NCBI GenBank assembly: GCA_949318235.1
Contig: OX439127.1
Coordinates: forward strand, 15,244,344 to 15,308,343
DNA from: Ecdyonurus torrentis
Lineage: Eukaryota; Arthropoda; Insecta; Ephemeroptera; Heptageniidae
Direction of reading: 5' to 3'
Length of the DNA stretch: 64,000 nucleotides
How positions within the stretch are numbered: the first letter of the stretch is position 1; the number at the start of each line of letters is the position of its first letter. Shown here in pieces: positions 54,502-64,000 of the stretch. The translations under genes were made by a program, and so were the position numbers. The notes below the pieces were generated by a model. That model was not told where the DNA came from. It was given only the letters and a program-made list of their open reading frames with translations, and ran no database searches.

Positions 54502-56339
54502 TATGAGCTCCCCCTGAGCCTCCCCCGCCTCCCGCGTGATATCAAAGATCAATTCATCTGCTACATATTCACACATACGTGTCATAATTATAATGCAATA
54601 CAAATTAAGTACATCGATCTTAATGTTATCCTAGTTTAAACGACTTATTTAGGTAGTCTTCATTTGCGGTAGCTCATTCATTGTTAAAACACAATATTCA
54701 AATTTGTTTTTTTAATTTTTGTATGTGACTCTATAACAAAATAAAAAGGGACGTAACCAAGAGATCTAAGTACATACAAATGAAGGTGGCAAACACTGTA
54801 ATTCATTATAAAATGGCAGGATAGTCCATTACCAATACCATTTTTTTGGTTGATTTTACCTAAAAGATAACTTGGATAGGTCAACAAACAGCTTATAGGG
54901 GCACAAAATTAATTTTATTGTGAATGGTGCAACTTCAATTGGAATTACGTTAAAAATATGTCTTACTATTAAAACATGAAAGTGTAAGTCTTGCCCATGC
55001 AGTACCTGCACTGTGTACAAGTGCATCAGTGTACGTAAGTGGTGTTTGAAGCACGTACCAGTATGCATAAATAGTTTTCCCACATAAGAAAAGCTTTATT
55101 TTTGATGACAGCATAGTGGTTGCACAACATATCGCAATTGAAAGAATCATGGGGTTGAAACTTGTTCACAACAGGAGTTTAATGCTGTCTGCACAAAACA
55201 AGGACATTTCAAACACACAGAGCACTCAATGTGATTTATCTGAACTATGATGCAAATCATGATTTGAAACACATGAGGAATTTTAGAGCTTCAAACTTTT
55301 ATAAGTTTGTAGTTATTTATTAAGTTTGAGAATCTCTTGTTGGCTGCCTGATGGGACAGAGGTTTTCTGCAGTTTGCCTTTGCCATTCCAGGCAAAGTAC
55401 CCTTATCTAGTATCATTTAATCGGGCAGTTTCTTCCTTTTATTTCAGGCCGCAGCCACTTCTCACCAACCCTATAGTTCCCCATTTATATCCCTCTCCTG
55501 AAAATCTTTTACAGGATATGTAAGTGCAACTGGTTAAAAAAGCGTTATCTATTCCTTCCATCTATCTGTGTGTGTCATTCCAATGAGAGACAGATTAGAG
55601 ATGTGGTCAAGTAAGAAAACAAGTGCTATCTGCAAGAATTTGTACGTAAAATATCGTAGTAAACTGCGATCTTCCAAAACAATTACAAGTAACGAGTATC
55701 CAGTTAAAATGGGTAAAATAGGTTTATGTACATACAAATTTGTGTATCATGTGTACACAATATGTACCTGCTATTCGGTTGTTGCATACATATGCGGCTC
55801 GTTCTCAAACTATTGTGTATAGCTGTATGCAAATATGTATGCATAGTGCATACATATGTACATTTGTACATATGCTCCAAATCCAAGAGTAAAACCTGTC
55901 GTAAACAATATTCTCATAAGCCTAAAATAAGCCAGCTTTGGACTCGGTAGGACATACGTACTAGACTAATTTAGTGCTTGGAACAAGAAAATCATTTTAC
56001 ACGCAAAATGAAGCAATACATTCAGACACAATAGTTATTCTATATGCTTCTAGAACGGATTTTCATACATACATGCAATCATAGCTTGTATACGTGTATT
56101 GCAAATACATACAATACGTATTGTAATATGCAGGCATGCACACTTCACCTTCACACTTCCATTCCCATCCATAGACAATTTATCTGAGGTAAATCACACA
56201 AAATCTGTACATTAACTTACTTAAAAACCTCAAATTTAGTTGAAATACAAACTAAGGAATAAATGACTTCCAAATAAACATGTTTGTACTAACTGTAGAA
56301 CTGACTTTTGGATAAAATTAATCGGAACAAGAAATTGGT
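54502..56339. other. Intergenic sequence; no gene recognised
   Basis: AT-rich unique-looking sequence with many ACATACATA/TGTACATA words between 55720 and 56110. Short open frames on both strands show no domain, no splice-bounded structure and no codon bias. Confidence 0.6.
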
Positions 56340-56500
56340 GGCACCATCTAAAGTGACAAGCTTGCGTAGTGATGGTGAAAAAAAAAATCAACCAATAAGA
56401 GAAGAAAACGCAATTTTTACGCGCGCGAATGCGAGATGAATTGACGATCGAAATGCGAATTACGCGCGAAATGCTCCCATTGGACAATTAAATTGGAATT
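56340..56500 (-). promoter_or_regulatory. CpG-rich block, possible NSD promoter region
   Basis: A CpG-rich stretch (CGCGCGAA, GATCGAAATGCG, ACGCGCGAAATG) flanked on the minus strand by CCAAT-like CCAATGGGAG and TTATTGGTTG. It lies about 4.4 kb upstream of the first NSD coding exon, which must be preceded by a non-coding exon. Position and composition make it a candidate start region. No donor was confirmed, and it could equally be an unrelated repeat. Confidence 0.25.
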
Positions 56501-56700
56501 ATTTTTAGACACTGGATTTGAAATACAAAAAGTCAAATTTAATAATGTTATATTATAGTCAAACAAAAATCAATGATAATTAAATAACATATTTGTTAAA
56601 TAATTAATTTCAAGAAAATATGTATACAATAATGAACACTCTAACAAAATTGCACTTCTGCTTATGAAATATATAGAAATCGTATCACTTTTTCTAATTA

Positions 56701-56731
<31 letters not shown>

Positions 56732-57405
56732 GTGGCACAAAAATGTGCCACAAAATGTGCAAATTATTACTATTACTATATGTTATAGGTACAGAACGCT
56801 TCAGAAAAAGTTACAAGCAGGAAAGTAAAAGGCAACATTTCAATATATTTTTTACCACCCACCATATGACACCCTCTCTCTACCTTGACCTTTGTGTTAT
56901 AAATAATATAAAGAAGAAAAAAAAAATGCATTTATAAATAGTGTTTATTTTTTATTCTTTATAATTAAACAGATGCAACGAAAAAAAAATTTCAGCTTAT
57001 GATTTTCTGCCCAAAAAGCACGTTTTTCTTTTTCTTTCTTTCTTTTTTTTTTTTTTTTTTTTAAAGTTATCAACCCGTTAGAAAAAAGTATAAATATTTA
57101 AATCTAATTATAATATTTCTAATTAGAAAAACTAATTAGAAATTTTTACTAGCGATCGATCGCCAAGAGAAAATAAAGTGTGTGTGTTGTGTATGCCTTC
57201 GTCACTCCTTATCTAGACTTCAGAAGGAAACTATAACTGAGCATCATTCCTCTCATCATGCATTTATAGTTTCCATCAAAGTCTTAAAGACTGATGAAGA
57301 CACATGCAGACACTGCTTCCTCTTGCAAAAGCTGATTATAAAATTGTCTCTTATCTTCATGCATAGAGATGCAGTGATAATATGCATATCCAGTAAACGT
57401 CAGCT

Positions 57406-57640
57406 TTTCACATGTGGATTGCAAGTACTTGTCCACTTGAAGAACGTCACTATATCAGCTTACATGACATCACTGGTATAGTGATGTTCTTTAATCAGAC
57501 AAAAGTACTTGCAATCCACATGTGAAAAAACTGTGATTTACTATATAAGTATAATATTAGCAAGATTTTCACCAAACTGTATGTCGTAATGAGGCCCTTG
57601 CTGGTTCTCCTCCTTTTCTTTCAATTTTCTCGTTGCAATA
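57406..57640. repeat. Foldback element J and adjoining half copy of family K
   Basis: 57406-57530 is a palindrome with arms TTCACATGTGGATTGCAAGT and its inverse, centred on a CACTATATC...GATATAGTG-like core. Immediately after, 57553-57640 (AGCAAGATTTTCACCAAACT, CTTGCTGGTTCTCCT) matches one arm of the family K element at 62132-62672. Confidence 0.7.
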
Positions 57641-58165
57641 TTATTCATGAAATATATTATAAAATGCATCTTTTTTTTTTTTTTATGGTGTGCTATGTTT
57701 TATGGCCTATAGTGTGAACTAGTTTTATGAAAGTATATAGTTAAATGGTCTAAGTTTATATTTTGCTACATATGACACAAAATAAAAATACACAGAGAAC
57801 ATAATAAAGAGTATCTTTTGCCCAGTGCCCCAGTAATCTACATGCTCATAGTGAAACCTTATCTAGTTTCTGATTTTTTTTCCCCTCTCTATCCTTTCTT
57901 TTATCTTCCTCTCCTCAACTAAACTCTCATCATTACTATGGTTAAAGAAAACTAACTTAATGTCATGTACACTTCTTCTGAGTAAATCTGACCTCAGCGT
58001 TCCACATGTCTCCAAATGTTAAATTTAATAAATGGGGAAACTTTAACACAGTCAGATTTATTCGGAAAGAGTTTACATTGTGGAGTGTGACATATATATT
58101 GAGTTATTTTATTTATTTATTTTTTTAATATTTTATTATTTTTTTTAAATATATCAAATTTGTTC

Positions 58166-58291
58166 TTTAAGTGCTGGCCACAATTAAAACTAAGCTTGAT
58201 TTTAAGCTCTCCGATTGGTCAATTTCGTGGGCACGGCCTATTTTAGCCAACCACAGGGATGGAAATCATGTTTCAAGTTTAGTTGTGGCCT
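58166..58291. repeat. Weak inverted repeat (GGCCACAATTAAAAC ends)
   Basis: GGCCACAATTAAAACTAAGC at the left faces a diverged inverse TTTAGTTGTGGCC at the right, with a CCGATTGGTC / CCAACCAC pairing inside. Possible decayed MITE. Confidence 0.5.
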
Positions 58292-58319
58292 CGGCTTTAC
58301 TCTAGACATAAAAGGGTTT

Positions 58320-59249
58320 AGGTATGTACCTCTCAAATAAAATAAAAACATTTATTTGAAACAAAAAAGTTTAAAAATGCAGGTATGATAGTTACACAAA
58401 TATTTATTTACTGTATTACATAACATATAGTATGTTAACATGCATTTTTCTACCAACACTGACATTTCTCAATATATAGATGGAAAGTTTTTATAGTTCC
58501 CTGTTAATGAAGTTATGCAACAACTGTTTGGGATTGGAAGGGTAGGGTGTGACTATAGAATGAAGATTCTACATCACAAAAGTCAGTTTTCAGTCAACAT
58601 GATGATATCAGAAAGATGAAGCCAACTGTAAATAGGATTTGTTCAGAAAAAAAAAATCTTACAGTTTGTGCTAATTTAAAATAGAGAATTGAATCCTATT
58701 TTCCGTTATTAATTTTTTTTTTTAATATATTTTTAAGTCAGCCTTTAAAAAAATGCAGTCTTTGATCACTACATCAGATCTATATCATAAACAAGAAATA
58801 CTTAAAAATAACAAATGGCCATTTCTTTTATATATTATTGATTTTTTTATTAATATATTTTTTTTATGATTTATTATTATTTTTTTTTCTTTCCATATTT
58901 TAGTTTTTAAAAGTCTTATACATGGAACAAAAGTCTATCCCATTTAAAATTTCCCCTGCCAGCAGGGACCTAAGAAGGAATATAATACTGTTTTAGATGT
59001 TAAAAATTATTTATAATTTAAAAGTCAAAAAAGAAAGAACATAAGTGATAAATATATAATCCTCAATGATTATTATAGAAATAAAAGTTATAAACTATTA
59101 TTTTTTTTATAATTGCGTGTTATTATGTAGGACTGCTGGACTATGGGAAATACATGAAAGTTGGCATATAAGTTTACACAACATCAATATATTATTACAC
59201 AAGAATTGAATATTTTAATTTATTATATTATATTATATTATATGTATAT

Positions 59250-59286
<37 letters not shown>

Positions 59287-60155
59287 TAATAACAAGCCCA
59301 TACTCAAGCCCTTTAGTCTCTTTATATACCCTTTCCACGTTCTTAAGATTATTTAAGCTATAATATAAGAGCAACATGCAAAACATGTTACATATAACAA
59401 TGAATTGAAATTATGTATATATCAAGCTCGATCAAAAGGTTTCAAAGATTTTTTTTCTTTCTTTCTTTCTTTATTTCTTTTCTTTTTATTTCTTTTTTTT
59501 TTTTTTTTTTTTCTTTTTAAGCACTTAAAATTCTTACCACAGTTGAATATATTAAGAACACACGAAGAAGAAAAAAATCATTCACTATAACATAATTTGA
59601 CTCGCACAAGTTTATCAAATAGATCAACCCATATTCTAGGTAATAATAAATATTATTATAGAGATATTTTATGCCTTTACAGCTAGTATAGTTTGAATAA
59701 TTTATTTTGTTATCCTATATATTATATAAAAAGAAAATTTTCAATTAATAAACGAATAAACAACATCAATAAGAGATATTATGCTAAAACATGGTACATT
59801 TAGACTATGTTATAAACATGAAAAGAAAAATAAAGTAAATTTACCACAATAAATACCTATTACATTTATATATATAATAGTGATTTAAAAATAATAATAA
59901 TTATTATAATAATAAAATATACAACTATTAGAAATATCATAATTAAAACAATATTGAAGAATAAAATTAATTAAAATAGTCAAAGGTTTGAAAATATATA
60001 GTATAATTACCTAAAATGTATAACACATATAATAATAGTATGTAAATAGAAAAAAAGAAAAAGAAAGGAATTTGCCACCAATCTAGGAATACGCTGGTCT
60101 GACTTGTAGCTTAACAAAGATGTTAATGCTCTAGCCAGCCAGCATAATACGCTGA
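58320..60155. other. Adaptor gene 3' flank and intergenic sequence
   Basis: AT-rich sequence containing a (CT)n tract (59252-59281), a T/C-rich tract (59450-59515) and many TTTATT words that could serve as minus-strand polyadenylation signals for the adaptor gene. No gene recognised. Confidence 0.65.
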
Positions 60156-62006
60156 TCAGAAACTGGAAGGATGAACAGCTGGAGTTGGGCTAGCTGACTC
60201 TGGAGAATGTAGCAGCCTTGTTGGTAGACATCCAGAATTCAACTGATAGAAGTCAACCAACTGTAGAAGATCAAAGAACTTGGTTGCACCACCGTCCAGT
60301 GAAAAACACAGTGTGCCACGAGCCGGGTCATGAAGCTGCAACAAAATTAAATACCGTTTTTCCTCAAACCTCAACACATACATGCCTAACTGTTAAATTT
60401 ATAGGAATGGCTCTCGTTTCACATTACAGTATATTTTCAATTTTGTGAAATCACAAGGAACTCAGAAATGGCCATTTCACAAAATCGAGAGCTTCAACAT
60501 TGCCATGCTTGTATTGAAGTCTGTTGAGGATCCAACTTAGCATTTCACAAAATTGAGAAAGTCATAGAATTGAACTTCACAAAATCAAGAGTTTACTATA
60601 TATCCCTAAACCTATAATATGCTCACCCTGTACAATTAATAAATAGTCATATTAATTATAAGTATGAGAATATGTTTTACAAAAACAGCTCTGATCTGAT
60701 GCACATACCCTTAATATACTGTATAACGATATATGCATTTAGTTTTGATTATGGGTTAGAAATTATTCTCTCTCACTTGTCAGCAAAAGCTCAACTCCCT
60801 TTCTCCAATTTTTCAAATCTATCTATATTTCCTATCCAATCTTTATTTATCAATCATATTGCACAGTCAATTTTTTTCTATTAATTTAAATATTTCTTTA
60901 TAGTTTTTATAAATGTTAAAATTTTAAAAATAAATACGTATGAAAGAAAATAGTTTAACGATTATAACACATTGAAAATTAATTAAACACAGAGATTCTC
61001 TAATTTGTAGATTGTTGGGAGATGGGATGAAATTTCTAGTGTATTATGCTAGATAATATTTCAAAAAAATTATTAACAAACATATCCACCCATGATACAG
61101 TGTTGCTATATTAGGACCATATGTGTTAAATCACATTTATTCACACAGTATAACCCAATCCCACTTTTGAGGAAGTTCAGGGGTTACATTATGGCTTCCT
61201 CAATGTTATATAATGAGAAGAACTGTTTTTAAACTCACATATGATGACCCAAAGCCCTTCCGTAGCCCAATGGTAGCCCCACAAACTTGCGCTCATCCTG
61301 CGAGCTATGCAACCTGCTACAACATTTTCTATAGTAAAGCCGTAACTATGGCGTAAAAGATATGGGACGGGTTGCATTTCTCGAAGGATGATCACGAGTT
61401 TGCGGGGCTATGGAAGGGTTTTGGGTCATCATATACGAGTTTATGAACAGTTTTTCTCATTATCTAACATTGAAGAAGCCATATTAACCCCTGAACTTCC
61501 TCAAAAGTGGGATTGGGTTATACTGTGTGAATAAATGTGATTTAACACATGGTCCTAATATAGCAACACTGGTATCATGGGTGGATATGTTTGTTGCTGA
61601 TGAATTTAAAGAACCATATCCATTTATTTTAGATTTTTTGGATGTATTTATAATATTCTGAATATATTAAGAAGTGGAGATGCTAGGCATGTGCACATAT
61701 CTTATTTATTGAACACAGTAAAACCCAATCCCTTTAACATCTACTTAATAATACAGTATTTTTACATTTTCATCTAGCATACATCTATGCTAGAAATTTG
61801 ATCCAAATTTCCAAACAATCTACATAGAGAATCTTCATGATTAATTAATTTTAAATTCAACGTGCTCCAATTATTCTACCAATTTCTTTATTTATTTGAA
61901 ATTCAAAGACAAAGATATTAAAAAAGATCATTATTATAAAGCTATAATGTGGAAAAATACATGTAGCCATAATGTGAATGTAGGCCATAGGCCATATAGA
62001 ATAATG

Positions 62007-62043
<37 letters not shown>

Positions 62044-63158
62044 GAATCTCTGTTGCAACAATTGCAAATTATTATGATGCATTTTTATCTTACAGGTTAT
62101 AATAAGGAAAATAAATCATCGCAATCAAGTATGATAAATTTCAAAGAAAAGGAGAGGAGAAACCAGCAAGGGCCATACCAAAGTGAAGAGAGTCCCATAG
62201 TTAGCTGAAAATCTTGCTAGCACCAGATATAAAAAACTAACACATTGGAAATATTTCGGAAATAAACTCCATCAGAGATGGGAGTGTGTTAAGCCTTCAT
62301 TTAATATTATTATTTTAATTTAATTTAGTATATCACAACCTAACGCTGGTTTCACGAAGTTCCTATTACCTATATTTATAAATACATATATGTACTAATA
62401 ATAATAAACAAATACGTCATAAATATTTTTGAGAGAAAGGGATTTTTTTATTATTTTTTTATCATTCCTAGTATAGTTTCTCTCCGAGTCTGTAAGGACT
62501 GATGAAGGCATAGCACACTCCATCTCTCTTGAAGTTTATAGCCGAAATATTTACAATATGTGTTAGTTTTTTATATCTGTGCTAACAAGATTTTCACCAA
62601 ACTATATGGGACTCTCTTCACTTTGGTAAAAGACCCTTGCTGGTTCTCCTATCCTTTTCTTTCAAATTTATCACATTGTTACATAGATGAGTAATTTTAA
62701 TTCTTAACATTCATTCCAATTGCATTTTTCCCCTCAAAATTTTATTAAGTATTGAATTATTATTAGTAGTACATAATATTTTCTATTAAAAAATATGCAA
62801 CACGAAATTTCTGAAACTAGAGTTAAGTAAGGTATTTCTATATATAGATAGGTAATCCAAAGAGAATATCGTTATTCAATTTTCTGTTGCCTTTAATTTT
62901 ATTTTATCCTGGAAGTTACATTTTGTTGCCCATTTGATTAATGTAATTTTGACCCGCAATACACGTCTCCAGCTGACCAGTACTTTTCAGCGGGAATCCT
63001 CTCTGGATTACATAGCTTATCTACTTACATTAGCGTTAGGTTGTGACATACTAAATTAAATTAAAATATTAAATTTGGACTCGCCATTAGTCTGTTTATC
63101 TTGATTTTTTTATTATTATTTTCATTAATAATGTTTATAAACCCTGTTTTTTTTTTGT

Positions 63159-63191
<33 letters not shown>

Positions 63192-63428
63192 ACGACCACC
63201 TATTGGTATTTAAATGGAATTGAACATTTTTGGGAGCAAAAGAACAGAGTTTACGAGCATCATTATTGTTTTTGCACACTTGCACAGTGCACTTTGGCTG
63301 CTATTTAATAATAAGATTATGTAGGTTAACTTACTGGGTGAATCTGAGAGTGAACCACTTTTCCTCCAGCTCTCAAGGACAGCACATAGGAGCCAACCAC
63401 ACTGCGGCTCTCTCGTACCAAGAAAACT
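60156..63428 (-). CDS. GRB7/10/14-like: C-terminal SH2 exons of a GRB7/10/14-type adaptor (partial)
   Basis: Two exons in transcript order: 63428-63335 and 60335-60156 (stop TGA). The first gives VFLVRESRSVVGSYVLSLRA, the SH2 core with the phosphotyrosine-binding FLVRES Arg. The second gives LCFSLDGGATKFFDLLQLVD then FYQLNSGCLPTRLLHSPES, followed by a 15-residue tail rich in Ser/Pro. The FxDLLQLVxFxQLNxGxLP pattern is characteristic of the GRB7/10/14 family, which dock on receptor tyrosine kinases. The junction is phase 0 with good GT-AG sites across a 3-kb intron. The exon starts in mid-codon, so upstream exons (RA, PH, BPS regions expected) lie beyond 64000. Confidence 0.9.
60946..61887. 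mobile_element. Family F-type element, copy 4, with long inner palindrome
   Basis: The left edge AAAATAGTTTAACGATTATA...CACAGAGATTCTCTAATTTG and the right edge GAGAATCTTCATGATTAATT...TTCAACGTGCTCCAATTATT are diverged inverses. They match the family F subterminal block. The interior 61075-61593 is itself a large inverted repeat. Located in the adaptor intron. Confidence 0.65.
61075..61593. mobile_element. 519-bp inverted-repeat element inside family F copy 4
   Basis: The left arm AACAAACATATCCACCCATG...is mirrored to 61593 with few differences over about 200 bp, including CAATCCCACTTTTGAGGAAG and its inverse. The central part (61250-61400) pairs less well: CCCTTCCGTAGCCC / GGGGCTATGGAAGGG. 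No coding frame of interest. Confidence 0.8.
62132..62672. mobile_element. Foldback element, family K
   Basis: TGATAAATTTCAAAGAAAAG at the left and its diverged inverse ending AAATTTATCA at the right. Arms of about 160 bp include CCAGCAAGGG / CCCTTGCTGG and AGAGAGTCCCATA / TATGGGACTCTCT. A half copy is at 57553-57640. Confidence 0.8.
62826..63038. mobile_element. Family L element, copy 2 (uninterrupted)
   Basis: Ends AGTAAGGTATTTCTATATAT and CTTATCTACTTACATT, with inner TAATCCAAAGAG / CTCTGGATTA pairing. It is the reverse of the interrupted copy at 32719-33465. It shows the unbroken sequence CGCTGAAAAGTACTGG (reverse strand), which is where the other copy carries its insertion. Confidence 0.8.
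63127..63266. mobile_element. Small MITE, copy 3 of the AAACCCTGTT family
   Basis: AATAATGTTTATAAACCCTG at the left and GAACAGAGTTTACGAGCATC near the right. An A homopolymer (63161-63189) has expanded in place of part of the centre. It lies about 70 bp downstream of the SH2 exon donor. Confidence 0.65.
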
Positions 63429-64000
63429 CTGAAAATTATTTACATATTAAATAATGAAACAAAATATAAGTCAAAAGTCGATTTAAAAGCCTTTAAAATA
63501 TAGTGCATTTTAAATTAAATGTTGCTATGCTTTTTTTTTTCTGTAGATGTCATAAAAATATAATATAGGCCTATATTATTATATTATTTTTAAATGCTGT
63601 ATAATCAACAGATAAAAAAAAAAAAAAAAAAAAAAAAAACTTGCTAGTGTGCATTTTATTAAAGAGCAGAACAGCAGACAAACATTATTGAAGCAGACAG
63701 GAAATGCTATTGTAAGTCTTGAATATATAAGCTCAAAGGTCAACTTATCAAGTCATTGCACTTGTATGCAACATACAGAACATTGCCACATACTTTACAA
63801 GTCAAACCAGCAATTAACCTGCTGCAGTAAAAAAGCAACAGTTTAGCATTATATTTAATTATATCCTAATGATAACCAGGTGATACCATGTATTATATAT
63901 ATTATATGCAATAAATTTTTTTGCATTCAATGCAGTCAAATTTAATGCATAATGCAAATATTAATCCTTTATGAAGTAAAGTTTTCCCCCTAGATTATTT
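63429..64000. other. Upstream intron of the adaptor gene to the window edge
   Basis: AT-rich, with a poly-A tract at 63614-63639. No further SH2, BPS or PH exon was recognised before the edge. Confidence 0.6.

Noticed and set aside
57182..57481. A 99-codon plus-strand frame
   Set aside because: It runs into the palindrome at 57406-57530 and overlaps foldback sequence. No recognisable domain.

Overview
The window is metazoan nuclear DNA. It is strongly AT-rich, with intron-rich protein genes, GT-AG splice sites, long simple-sequence tracts and very many small inverted-repeat (foldback/MITE-like) elements. The equilibrative nucleoside transporter core reads like an arthropod protein, so my best guess is an arthropod with a repeat-rich genome. 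That placement is an inference from protein flavour only. No bacterial, organellar or viral gene was seen.

Layout. 1-3200 is a repeat-rich stretch holding a hAT-like element with an 8-base target duplication. 3200-26015 (+ strand) is a nucleoside transporter (SLC29/ENT) gene. It has two alternative 5' coding paths: exons 4004-4106 plus 15758-16016, or the single exon 20824-21176. Both splice in the same phase into nine shared exons (23772-26015), giving predicted proteins of 533 and 530 residues. 26016-40496 is 3' flank and intergenic DNA with no recognisable gene, filled with foldback elements. 40497-52009 (- strand) is a complete 14-exon NSD-family histone H3K36 methyltransferase of 1433 predicted residues: PWWP1, PHD cluster, PWWP2, AWS-SET-postSET, C-terminal PHD/C5HCH. 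All exon phases agree. 52012-60155 is intergenic and repeat-rich. 60156-63428 (- strand) holds the last two exons of a GRB7/10/14-type adaptor. They encode most of its SH2 domain, and the gene continues beyond the right edge.

The three genes are unrelated in function (nucleoside uptake, chromatin marking, receptor signalling) and show no operon-like logic. The accessory content is the more unusual part. Several foldback families share ATCGA-like termini and tend to lie in TA microsatellites, and some are built from one short unit repeated in both orientations. A second group has TTAA duplications and carries CRE-like TGACGTCA octamers in its hairpin arms. Nested insertions allow relative dating, and one pair of copies gives an occupied/empty-site comparison inside the window. 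Exon coordinates come from reading frames and splice sites by eye; transcript ends and UTRs are mostly unresolved.
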